The translations under genes were made by a program, and so were the position numbers. The notes under the pieces are model-generated. The model searched no databases. It saw nothing but the letters and a program-made list of their open reading frames with translations, and was not told the origin of the DNA. Shown piece by piece: positions 58,110-64,000 of a stretch of 64,000 nucleotides of DNA (positions are counted from its first letter, which is position 1; the number at the start of each line of letters is the position of its first letter). This DNA is from Acidihalobacter prosperus (GTDB lineage Bacteria > Pseudomonadota > Gammaproteobacteria > DSM-5130 > Acidihalobacteraceae). The stretch is taken from the NCBI RefSeq assembly GCF_000754095.2, contig NZ_JQSG02000001.1, forward strand, positions 295,140 through 359,139, written 5' to 3'.

Positions 58110-58126
58110 GGGCACGGAGATTGCCA
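58110..58126 (+). promoter_or_regulatory. Sigma54 promoter of nifB
   Basis: GGGCACGGAGATTGCCA has GG-N10-GC (GG 58111-58112; GC 58123-58124) and both conserved boxes. It lies about 43 bp before the chosen nifB start. Confidence 0.88.
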
Positions 58127-58166
58127 CGTGAAGATTACGAACCCACCCAATCGCGAGGTCATACGG

Positions 58167-59651
58167 ATGGAACTGACAGTGCTTGATTCGGCCGGTGCAC
58201 AGCCCCAGCAGTCGGGCTGCTCCTCCAGCGGGTGCGGCAGCACCGACGACCAGCTCGCGCACCTGCCCGACGAAATCCGCGACAAGGTCTACAACCACCC
58301 CTGTTATTCCGAGCAGGCGCATCACTACTTCGCGCGCATGCACGTGGCCGTGGCGCCGGCGTGCAACATCCAGTGCCACTACTGCAACCGCAAGTACGAC
58401 TGCAGCAACGAGTCGCGCCCGGGCGTGGTGTCCGAACTGCTGACCCCGGACCAGGCGGTCAAGAAGACCCTGGCGGTGGCCGCCAACATTCCGCAGATGA
58501 CGGTGCTCGGCATCGCCGGCCCCGGCGATCCGCTGGCCAACCCCGAGCGCACCTTCGCGACCTTCCGCATGCTCAGCGAACAGGCCCCGGACATCAAGCT
58601 GTGCGTTTCCACCAACGGCCTGGCGTTGCCCGAGAGCGTGGATGAGCTGGCCAAGCACAACATCGACCACGTGACCATCACGATCAATGCCGTGGACCCA
58701 GACGTGGGCGCCAAGATTTATCCCTGGATCTTCTGGGAAAACAAGCGCATCAAGGGCCGCGAGGCTGCGGCGATCCTGATCGAGCAGCAGCAGAAGGGTC
58801 TGCAGATGCTCACCGAGCGCGGCATCCTGGTGAAGGTCAACTCGGTGATGATCCCGGGCGTGAACGACGAGCACCTCAAGGAGGTCAGCCGCATCGTCAA
58901 GTCCAAGGGCGCCTTCCTGCATAACGTCATGCCGCTGATCAGCGAGGCCGAGCACGGCACCTTCTTCGGTCTGATGGGGCAGCGCGGTCCGGAGCCCGAG
59001 GAACTGCAGAACCTGCAGGACGCCTGTGCCGGCGACATGAACATGATGCGCCACTGCCGTCAGTGCCGCGCCGACGCGGTCGGCCTGCTCGGCGAGGATC
59101 GCGGCGAGGAGTTCACCCTGGACAAGATCGAAGCCATGGAGATCGACTACGAAGCCGCCATGGTACGACGTGCCGAGGTGCATCGTTCGATCGAGGCCGA
59201 GCTCAACCAGCATGCCCAGGCCAAGCCGGCGGCGCCGGCGGACATCGACCCCGATGCGCGTCCGGTGCTGATGGCGATCGCCAGCCAGGGCGGCGGCGTG
59301 ATCAATCAGCACTTCGGCCACGCGCACGAGTTCCTGATCTACGAGGCCTCGCCGGCCGGCGTGCGCTTCATCAGCCATCGCAAGACCGACAACTACTGCG
59401 AGGGTGGCGACACCTGCGGCGACGGCGAGAGTGTGCTGTCGCGGACCATCGCCACGCTGTCGGGCTGCGAGGCCGTGCTCTGCTCGAAGATCGGTTACGA
59501 GCCCTGGGACATGCTCGAAGCAGCCGGGATCAAGCCCAACGGCGAGCATGCGATGGAGCGGATCGAGGACGCCGTCGCCGCGGTTTACCGCGAGATGTGG
59601 GAGGCCGGTGCGCTGATGACTGCCGCCGACGAATGCCTGGTCGTGGCCTGA
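58167..59651 (+). CDS. nifB: NifB, radical SAM NifB-co synthase fused to a NifX-like domain
   Basis: A 494-aa NifB. The radical SAM cluster motif CX3CX2C is in APACNIQCHYCNRKYDC, with further family segments (GIAGPGDPLANPE, NAVDPDVGAKIYPW). The C-terminal part from about residue 365 (MAIASQGGGVINQHFGHAHE) is the NifX-like carrier domain. It makes the 8Fe-9S-C NifB-co core of FeMo-co. I chose the ATG at 58167 (GAGG upstream); the in-frame GTG at 58128 would begin next to the -12 box. Confidence 0.96.
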   Translation: MELTVLDSAGAQPQQSGCSSSGCGSTDDQLAHLPDEIRDKVYNHPCYSEQAHHYFARMHVAVAPACNIQCHYCNRKYDCSNESRPGVVSELLTPDQAVKKTLAVAANIPQMTVLGIAGPGDPLANPERTFATFRMLSEQAPDIKLCVSTNGLALPESVDELAKHNIDHVTITINAVDPDVGAKIYPWIFWENKRIKGREAAAILIEQQQKGLQMLTERGILVKVNSVMIPGVNDEHLKEVSRIVKSKGAFLHNVMPLISEAEHGTFFGLMGQRGPEPEELQNLQDACAGDMNMMRHCRQCRADAVGLLGEDRGEEFTLDKIEAMEIDYEAAMVRRAEVHRSIEAELNQHAQAKPAAPADIDPDARPVLMAIASQGGGVINQHFGHAHEFLIYEASPAGVRFISHRKTDNYCEGGDTCGDGESVLSRTIATLSGCEAVLCSKIGYEPWDMLEAAGIKPNGEHAMERIEDAVAAVYREMWEAGALMTAADECLVVA

Positions 59652-59667
59652 AGAGGAGGAACGGACG

Positions 59668-59946
59668 ATGTCATTGAGGATCGTTTCATCCTGCGTCAAC
59701 TGCTGGGCCTGCCAACCGGTATGCCCCAGCGACGCGATCCTGCAGGCACCCAAGCATTTCGTGATCAACGATCGCAAGTGCACCGAGTGCGAGGGCAGCT
59801 ACGACGTCCCGCAGTGCGCGAGCATCTGTCCCATCGAAGGGGCGATCACGAATGCCGCCGGCGAGGCGATGAACCCGCCCGGTTCGCTCACCGGCATCCC
59901 GCCGGCGATGGTGGCTGCTGCCCAGGCCGAAATCAGGGCGCGCTGA
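59668..59946 (+). CDS. 4Fe-4S ferredoxin after nifB (FdxN-type)
   Basis: A 92-aa ferredoxin: CVNCWACQPVCPSDAI and CTECEGSYDVPQCASICPIEGA, giving two clusters of FdxN-like spacing, with a 30-residue tail. In A. vinelandii the ferredoxin downstream of nifB (fdxN) supports NifB-co synthesis by donating electrons to NifB; this is the equivalent position, 16 bp after nifB. Confidence 0.92.
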   Translation: MSLRIVSSCVNCWACQPVCPSDAILQAPKHFVINDRKCTECEGSYDVPQCASICPIEGAITNAAGEAMNPPGSLTGIPPAMVAAAQAEIRAR

Positions 59947-59966
59947 GGCGCGCCGGGAGAAAGCGC

Positions 59967-60191
59967 ATGGACTTCGAATCGAGATTGCAGTTGGAAGCGG
60001 CGCCCGCCCCGGGAAACCGGGTCTGGCGCGAGTGGTGGCGGAGCGCCGCCCGTGGCTGGCTGGCGCATCGCGCCTCCAGCCGCCGGGTGGCTACGGCCCG
60101 GGTCCGGCTTGGCTTCGAGCGGATCCCGCCGCGGGTCTGGGCGCGTCACGGCGCGTTGCTCACGGCGGGAAAACGTCAACAACGTTGCTGA
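59967..60191 (+). CDS. Small Arg-rich protein of unknown function in the nifB operon
   Basis: A 74-aa basic protein (many Arg and Trp: WREWWRSAARGWLAHRASSR, RVRLGFERIPPRVW). It has GGGAGAAAGCGC before the ATG and follows the ferredoxin by 20 bp, so it looks real. I recognise no family. The density of Arg is not typical of its neighbours and could be nucleic-acid or partner binding. It is the only uncharacterised gene between fdxN and the NifX-like gene. Confidence 0.55.
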   Translation: MDFESRLQLEAAPAPGNRVWREWWRSAARGWLAHRASSRRVATARVRLGFERIPPRVWARHGALLTAGKRQQRC

Positions 60192-60210
60192 AGCGCGAAA
60201 GGGGGTAGTC

Positions 60211-60591
60211 ATGCATGCGAATTCGGGAGAACCCGCTTGGCGTTTATGCGATGCGGCGCCGAGCGATCGTATCGACGGCTGCGCGGTCGTTGCGGTGGAT
60301 GAAGGCGCGAGCTTCGCGCTCTACGACTGTGGCCGGCACGAACCGGAGCTGATCGGGCGCATCATCATCCCATTGGACGGCTGCCCGCCCGCTGCGCTGG
60401 CCGTCCGCCTGGTCGACTGCGATCTCGTGCTGGTGCGCGAGCCGCATGCGGCTCTTGGCGTGCAGCTTGCGCATTGTGGCGTGGACACACGCCGTCTGGG
60501 TGATGCAAGGAAGACCGCGGCCGCAGCCACTGCCTGGCGGGCCTGGCGTCATCGTGCACAAGACGCGGCATCGACCGCGCAGCCGGCATGA
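60211..60591 (+). CDS. Diverged NifX/NafY-fold protein
   Basis: A 126-aa protein with the layout of a NifX-type cofactor-binding domain in degenerate form: ASFALYDCGRHEPELIGRII (beta strand-loop), then LVDCDLVLVREPHAALGVQL and GVDTRRLGDARKTAAAATAW. The usual N-Q-H-F-G motif is missing; DRIDGCAVVAV takes its place. I give only a fold-level call. The ATG at 60211 follows GGGGGTAGTC. Its stop overlaps the start of nifQ (ATGA), so they are coupled. A carrier for a Mo or cofactor intermediate would fit the position but is unproven. Confidence 0.6.
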   Translation: MHANSGEPAWRLCDAAPSDRIDGCAVVAVDEGASFALYDCGRHEPELIGRIIIPLDGCPPAALAVRLVDCDLVLVREPHAALGVQLAHCGVDTRRLGDARKTAAAATAWRAWRHRAQDAASTAQPA

Positions 60592-61196
60592 GGGCGACCG
60601 GCGGCGAGGCGGGTCGAGAGACGCGCCGTCCGGGGCCGACGCGCGAATCCCGTTACGCCTATTGGATGTCGCATGCCAGCGGGCAGGCCAATGACGCACT
60701 GCTGGCGAAAATACTCAGCTCCCGAGAGTCTGGCGGTAGCGCATTGCCGCCGAATCTTGGGCTGGAACCAAGTGAATGGCAAGCGATGCTGAGCACACAT
60801 TTCCCGTCGGCCGTGCCGCTGACGACGCCTGTGCCCCTTGGTGCGGACGAGTTGGCGGATGAGGCCCGCGTCGTCGAACGCGACGACTTGGTGGCCCTGT
60901 TGCTAGCCGGCCGCGCGGGACGCTGCGCCAGCGAAGGCTGGCTGGCGATCATCGTGGCCGCCGCCTGCATGGGCGGCGACCACCTGTGGCAGGATCTTGG
61001 GCTTTGGTCGCGCGAGGACTTAAGCCGATTGATGAACGGAAATTTCCCCGCGCTCGCGCAGCGGAACGACCGCGACATGAAGTGGAAGCGTTTTCTCTAC
61101 AGGCAGCTCTGCCAGGCCGAGGGCGTATACGTCTGCCGCTCGCCGTCTTGCGAGGTCTGCGTGGATTACGCGCGCTGCTTCGGCGCCGAGGATTGA
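60588..61196 (+). CDS. nifQ: NifQ, molybdenum donor for FeMo-co
   Basis: A 202-aa NifQ. The C-terminal cluster-binding motif C-X4-C-X2-C-X5-C is present (CRSPSCEVCVDYARC). The middle has GDHLWQDLGLWSREDLSRLM and the KWKRFLYRQLCQ segment typical of the family. It supplies Mo, as a Mo-Fe-S cluster, to NifEN. The ATG at 60588 is coupled to the previous gene; a start at 60666 (176 aa) is nearer to the usual NifQ length. Confidence 0.93.
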   Translation: MRATGGEAGRETRRPGPTRESRYAYWMSHASGQANDALLAKILSSRESGGSALPPNLGLEPSEWQAMLSTHFPSAVPLTTPVPLGADELADEARVVERDDLVALLLAGRAGRCASEGWLAIIVAAACMGGDHLWQDLGLWSREDLSRLMNGNFPALAQRNDRDMKWKRFLYRQLCQAEGVYVCRSPSCEVCVDYARCFGAED

Positions 61197-61248
61197 ACCT
61201 CTGCCGCGCAGCTCGTGCGGTGAGGCGCCTGCATCAGCCATAAGTTCG

Positions 61249-61282
61249 GCTGCCCCGGTCTCCGCTTGAGGGCCGGGGCAGC
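61249..61282. terminator. Stem-loop between nifQ and the SIR2-like gene (convergent)
   Basis: A perfect 10-bp stem (61249-61258 with 61273-61282) with a 14-nt loop, no T-run. It lies between the converging nifQ and SIR2-like transcripts and could stop both. Confidence 0.65.
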
Positions 61283-61298
61283 AGCATCGTGGCCTGCT

Positions 61299-62159
61299 TC
61301 AGGCTTCGCTTGCGGTGTGGGCCGCAAGTGCGGCGAGCAGGTCGTCGGCATCGGCTTCGATGATCTCGATATCCTGGCGTGTGCAGAATCGCACTTCCTT
61401 GGTCGTCGGCTCCGGAATCAGTGCCCACCCGGCCGTGCCTTCGTCATGTCCATGCATCAGATCGCTGAGCACCATGCGCTCGGTGTCGCGCGTCAGCCGC
61501 ATGCCGACAAGCAGATAGCGCAGGCCGCGTCGGCGGGCTTTCAGAAAGCCCGGTATCGCAAACCCACCCATCAACTCGGTGATGTAGTCGACATAGTCGG
61601 CATCGGAGGCGATGTAGCTGGGTTCAGGCAGTGGAGATCCCATCGGTTTGAACAATACGGGCAGCGTCGGGTCGGCGGTTTCCGCCGCAATTTCGCTGTA
61701 GGCATGACCGCCGTAGTGATACAGCTTGTAGCGGTAATCGGTACCGCCGATTCGCGCCGTGCCCAGGATCAGCAGGTGGGCACGGTCCGCGTAGCGGTCC
61801 TGCAGCTGCGTGTCGCGGTTGATATCGATCACGTAAGGCGCCTGCAGATCGGCCAACATTCGGTGCAGCGGCGAACGCGTCCACTGCCGCTCGCCGTAGG
61901 TCTCGGTGAGGAAACGATTGACCGCACTGCGCCCGCGCTTGAGTTCGACGTGCATGGCCGCACGCGGAAACTCGTACATTAGTCGCGGCGCCATGGGCTG
62001 GCCGCGATTGAGGGCCATGATCAACTCGTCGCTGGTTGCCGGTACCGGCTCGCCGCTGATCTGATCAGTCACGCCGCGCAGCACGCCTGGGCCGAGATAG
62101 GGGACGATCTCGCCGTTGCGGATACCTTCGGAAAATTCGTTGAATAGGGTGTCTGACAT
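61299..62159 (-). CDS. SIR2-like protein under apparent NifA control
   Basis: A 286-aa protein resembling the SIR2-like (SIR2_2) domain. The N-terminal VPYLGPGVLRGV fits the NAD-binding GxG loop, YVIDINRDTQLQDRY fits the N-x-D motif (usually T-N-x-D), and VLFKPMGSP followed by SYIASDADYVDYI matches the later K-x-H-G and D-Y segment. In that last motif a Met stands where His is expected, so activity is uncertain. SIR2-like domains hydrolyse NAD in several defence systems. Here the gene has a sigma54 promoter and a NifA site (62198 and 62320), and an AGGAAG ribosome-binding site. It ends next to nifQ, facing it. Confidence 0.75.
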   Translation of the reverse strand: MSDTLFNEFSEGIRNGEIVPYLGPGVLRGVTDQISGEPVPATSDELIMALNRGQPMAPRLMYEFPRAAMHVELKRGRSAVNRFLTETYGERQWTRSPLHRMLADLQAPYVIDINRDTQLQDRYADRAHLLILGTARIGGTDYRYKLYHYGGHAYSEIAAETADPTLPVLFKPMGSPLPEPSYIASDADYVDYITELMGGFAIPGFLKARRRGLRYLLVGMRLTRDTERMVLSDLMHGHDEGTAGWALIPEPTTKEVRFCTRQDIEIIEADADDLLAALAAHTASEA

Positions 62160-62197
62160 CGGCTCGCTTCCTGGTCGTGGATTCCATTTGGATGAAA

Positions 62198-62214
62198 AGC
62201 AGGAATCGAGCCAT
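62198..62214 (-). promoter_or_regulatory. Sigma54 promoter of the SIR2-like gene
   Basis: Minus strand: ATGGCTCGATTCCTGCT gives GG-N10-GC (GC complement at 62199-62200, GG complement at 62211-62212). TGGCTCG has one mismatch to TGGCACG and CTGCT one mismatch to TTGCT. It lies about 40 bp before the start codon. Confidence 0.75.
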
Positions 62215-62319
62215 AGTGTGGATGCACACGCGCAGGCTCGCCGCCATGGCTTAATGCGTACACGCTGGCGATTGGGCCGGGTGTCAAAACTGTCGCGATA
62301 GTCCCATCGGGTCGGATCT

Positions 62320-62335
62320 TGTGTGTTTTGCTACA
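62320..62335. promoter_or_regulatory. NifA-type site for the SIR2-like gene
   Basis: TGTGTGTTTTGCTACA is a TGT-N10-ACA and shares GTTTTGCTACA or similar with the fixABCX/iscA site. It lies about 108 bp upstream of the minus-strand -24 box. Confidence 0.65.
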
Positions 62336-62518
62336 AGTGACCGTGGTTGTCGTCTAAACGCGGTACGACCCGCCATCTGGATGTGTGATCCCGGAATGAC
62401 ATCCCATGCAGGCTGATAGTCTCGATGCCATCTGTCGCCCTGATTTCGAACGTACTGAATCGCCACGGGTTTGCTAGACGCCTTTCAGCCATCGACAATG
62501 GCTATCAGAGAGATGCTC

Positions 62519-63258
62519 ATGAGCAGCAAGCGTTATCCCGAAGAGTTCAAACTTGAAGCGGTCCGTCAGGTCACGGATCGCAGCCACAGCGTGGCCGAGG
62601 TGGTCGGCGGTTCTGCGTGACGACCCACAGCCTGTATGCCTGGCTGAGGAAGTACGGCCCGCAAGCTCCAGAGCATCAGGCCAAGGCCGACGATCAAGCC
62701 GAGATCCGTCGCCTGGAGAAAGAGCTCAAGCGGGTCACCAAGGAGCGCGACATCCTAAAAAAGCCGCGGCGTACTTCGCCAAGCAGTCCGGGTGAGGTAC
62801 GCCTTCATTGCCGAGCATTCCCAGCGATGGCCGGACAGCTTTGTGCTTGCCTTGAAGTCCACCCCAGCGGGTTCTACGCCTGGCAGCGTGCACCGCGGTC
62901 CGCACGCAGTCGCGAAGACGAACGCCTGTGCGGACCGATCAAGCAGTTCTGGCTGGAATCGGGAGCTGCCTACGGGTATCGCAATATCCACAGCGATCTG
63001 CGCGAGACGGGCGAGTCGTGCGGTCCCAACCGCGTGCATCGCCTGATGCGGGGTGCTGGGATACGGGTGCAGGTGGGGTACCGCAGGCCACGACACAAGG
63101 CCGGCAGCGTGCACAACATTACGCCCAACCACAGTCACGACAAGACCGTCACCGAGAGTTTCTTCCAGTGACTCAAACGCGAACGGATCAAGCGGAACAT
63201 CTATTACATCCGCAACGATGCCCGAGCCAACATCTTCGATTACATCGAGATGTCCTAA
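62519..63258 (+). pseudogene. Decayed IS3-family transposase genes
   Basis: Remnant of an IS3-type element. OrfA (SSKRYPEEFKLEAVRQVTDR) is broken by a one-base loss near 62608, continues in another frame as TTHSLYAWLRKYG...LKRVTKERDILKK, and shifts again at the A6 run near 62757. The OrfB part reads EVHPSGFYAWQRAPRS...YGYRNIHSDLRETG and then jumps from the N-terminal region to TVTESFFQ, so the catalytic D-D core of some 90 codons is deleted. An in-frame TGA at 63169-63171 precedes LKRERIKRNIYYIRND...EMS. It cannot be active. It lies between the SIR2-like promoter and tRNA-Leu. Confidence 0.9.
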
Positions 63259-63424
63259 TAAGACCCGACGTCGTCACGGTTCTAATGAATAGCTGTCACC
63301 AGTAGAGTACGAACAGTGTTACCGGCAACGGCTGGACCGTATCTAGAGGACTGGTGATCACCGCCAGTAGGGTGCCGAAGTCCGCCAGAACAGCGGGTTG
63401 CGTAAGTCATTGACTTTTAGTCTG

Positions 63425-63511
63425 TGGTGCCGGGAGCGAGAATCGAACTCGCACTCCCTTGCGGGAACCAGATTTTGAGTCTGGCGCGTCTACCAGTTCC
63501 GCCATCCCGGC
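63425..63511 (-). tRNA. tRNA-Leu (CAA anticodon)
   Basis: An 87-nt minus-strand tRNA with encoded CCA (complement TGG at 63425-63427). The acceptor arms GCCGGGA and TCCCGGC pair and the anticodon arm CCAGA-CTCAAAA-TCTGG gives CAA. A long variable arm (CCCGCAAGGG) is typical of a class II leucine tRNA. T-arm sequence GTTCGATTC is present. Confidence 0.97.
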
Positions 63512-63584
63512 ACGAGCCGGGCAGTGTACCCGAATTGCATGGACAGGCAAATCGGCGTGACGAGGCGTGATACCATCGCGCGCC

Positions 63585-64000
63585 ATGCAGACCCGTGACT
63601 TCCACTATGACTTGCCGGAACGCCTGATCGCGCAGGCGCCGCTTGAGCCGCGTAGCGCCAGCCGCATGCTGGTGCTCGACGCCGTGCATGCGGACGGGCC
63701 GATGGATCGCCGAATCGTCGATCTGCCCGATCTGCTGTCGCCAGGCGACCTGCTGGTTTTCAACGACACGCGGGTGATTCCGGCACGTCTTTATGGGCGC
63801 AAGGCCACGGGAGGGCGGGTCGAGGTGCTGATCGAGCGCCTCACCGGCGATCACCGCGCGCTGGCGCACATCCGCGCCAGCAAGAGCCCGCCGGCCGGTA
63901 GTCTCCTGGAACTGGAGGGCGGTGTCTCGGTCGAGGTATTGGGCCGCGAAGGTGAACTCTTCGTGCTCGAATTCACGGGCGACGAGGGTGTGCTCGCCCA
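63585..64000 (+). CDS. queA: tRNA queuosine synthesis protein QueA (5' part)
   Basis: S-adenosylmethionine:tRNA ribosyltransferase-isomerase, cut by the window edge after about 138 codons. The start MQTRDFHYDLPERLIAQAP is the family signature, followed by LLSPGDLLVFNDTRVIPARL and GGRVEVLIERL. It adds the epoxycyclopentane part of queuosine to tRNA. It is a housekeeping gene, so it marks the chromosomal side beyond the nif region. It is divergent from tRNA-Leu. Confidence 0.95.
   Translation, partial: MQTRDFHYDLPERLIAQAPLEPRSASRMLVLDAVHADGPMDRRIVDLPDLLSPGDLLVFNDTRVIPARLYGRKATGGRVEVLIERLTGDHRALAHIRASKSPPAGSLLELEGGVSVEVLGREGELFVLEFTGDEGVLA

Noticed and set aside
58074-59783. A 569-codon minus-strand frame opposite nifB
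   Set aside because: Antisense shadow; nifB motifs are on the plus strand.

Overview
The window looks like chromosome from a GC-rich, Gram-negative gammaproteobacterium that fixes nitrogen with a molybdenum nitrogenase. The nif gene order (HDKTY; ENX; U-S-V-cysE-W-Z-M; fixABCX; L-A-B-fdxN-Q) and the NifL/NifA regulatory pair are of the Azotobacter vinelandii / Pseudomonas stutzeri type. An autotrophic or acidophilic gammaproteobacterium such as an Ectothiorhodospirales member is possible, but that is only a guess. There are no vnf/anf genes, no draT/draG and no rnf genes in view.

Layout. (1) 0.3-11.7 kb: five co-directional signalling genes: a PAS-GGDEF-EAL protein, an HPt-REC-REC-PAS protein, a giant GAF/PAS hybrid histidine kinase, a lone receiver, and an HPt-REC-REC-GGDEF protein. 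They look like one phosphorelay that feeds cyclic-di-GMP. (2) 12-14.4 kb: a DUF3579 protein, a lipoprotein and a porin. (3) 15.2-26 kb: first nif block. A rhodanese / CGFS-glutaredoxin / BolA / NafY / Nif11 operon has its own sigma54 promoter and is followed by nifH-D-K-T-Y, a small nif-associated gene, two hemerythrins, an LRV iron-sulfur protein and a frameshifted GAF gene. (4) 26.1-32.6 kb: a lower-GC insertion that splits the nif cluster. It carries an IS1182-family element, an IS3-family element with a 3-bp target duplication, and four or five uncharacterised genes, including a two-gene cytoplasmic/membrane unit. (5) 32.7-34.9 kb: a SulP transporter and a small exported protein. (6) 35-40.5 kb: nifE-N-X, DUF269, DUF683, fdxB, one unknown gene, then a separately promoted ferredoxin. 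(7) 40.6-50.8 kb, minus strand: nifV-cysE-TPR-nifW-nifZ-nifM, modE-A-B-C, and iscA-nifU-nifS. (8) 51.1-61.2 kb: fixABCX-nifLA, then nifB-fdxN-two small genes-nifQ. (9) 61.3-64 kb: a minus-strand SIR2-like gene, a decayed IS3-type element, tRNA-Leu(CAA), and the 5' part of queA.

How it fits together. By eye I find nine sigma54 -24/-12 promoters and eight NifA upstream sites (TGT-N10-ACA), many built on a TGTCG...CGACA-like core. They precede the rhodanese operon, nifH, nifE, the 40.3-kb ferredoxin, nifV, iscA-nifUS, fixABCX, nifB and the SIR2-like gene. fixABCX and iscA-nifUS diverge around one shared site. NifL would restrain NifA when oxygen or fixed nitrogen is present. Once active, NifA would switch on the structural proteins, FeS assembly (NifU/NifS/IscA, Grx/BolA), FeMo-co assembly (NifB, Q, V, E, N, X, Y/NafY), electron supply (FixABCX, ferredoxins) and the accessory genes. 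Hairpins sit in the H/D, D/K and K/T gaps and probably set transcript stoichiometry. ModEABC supplies molybdate.

The best candidate for something undescribed is the SIR2-like gene, which carries its own NifA/sigma54 control region. Next come the two-gene unit at 31.1-32.5 kb in the island and the two hemerythrins inside the nifH operon.
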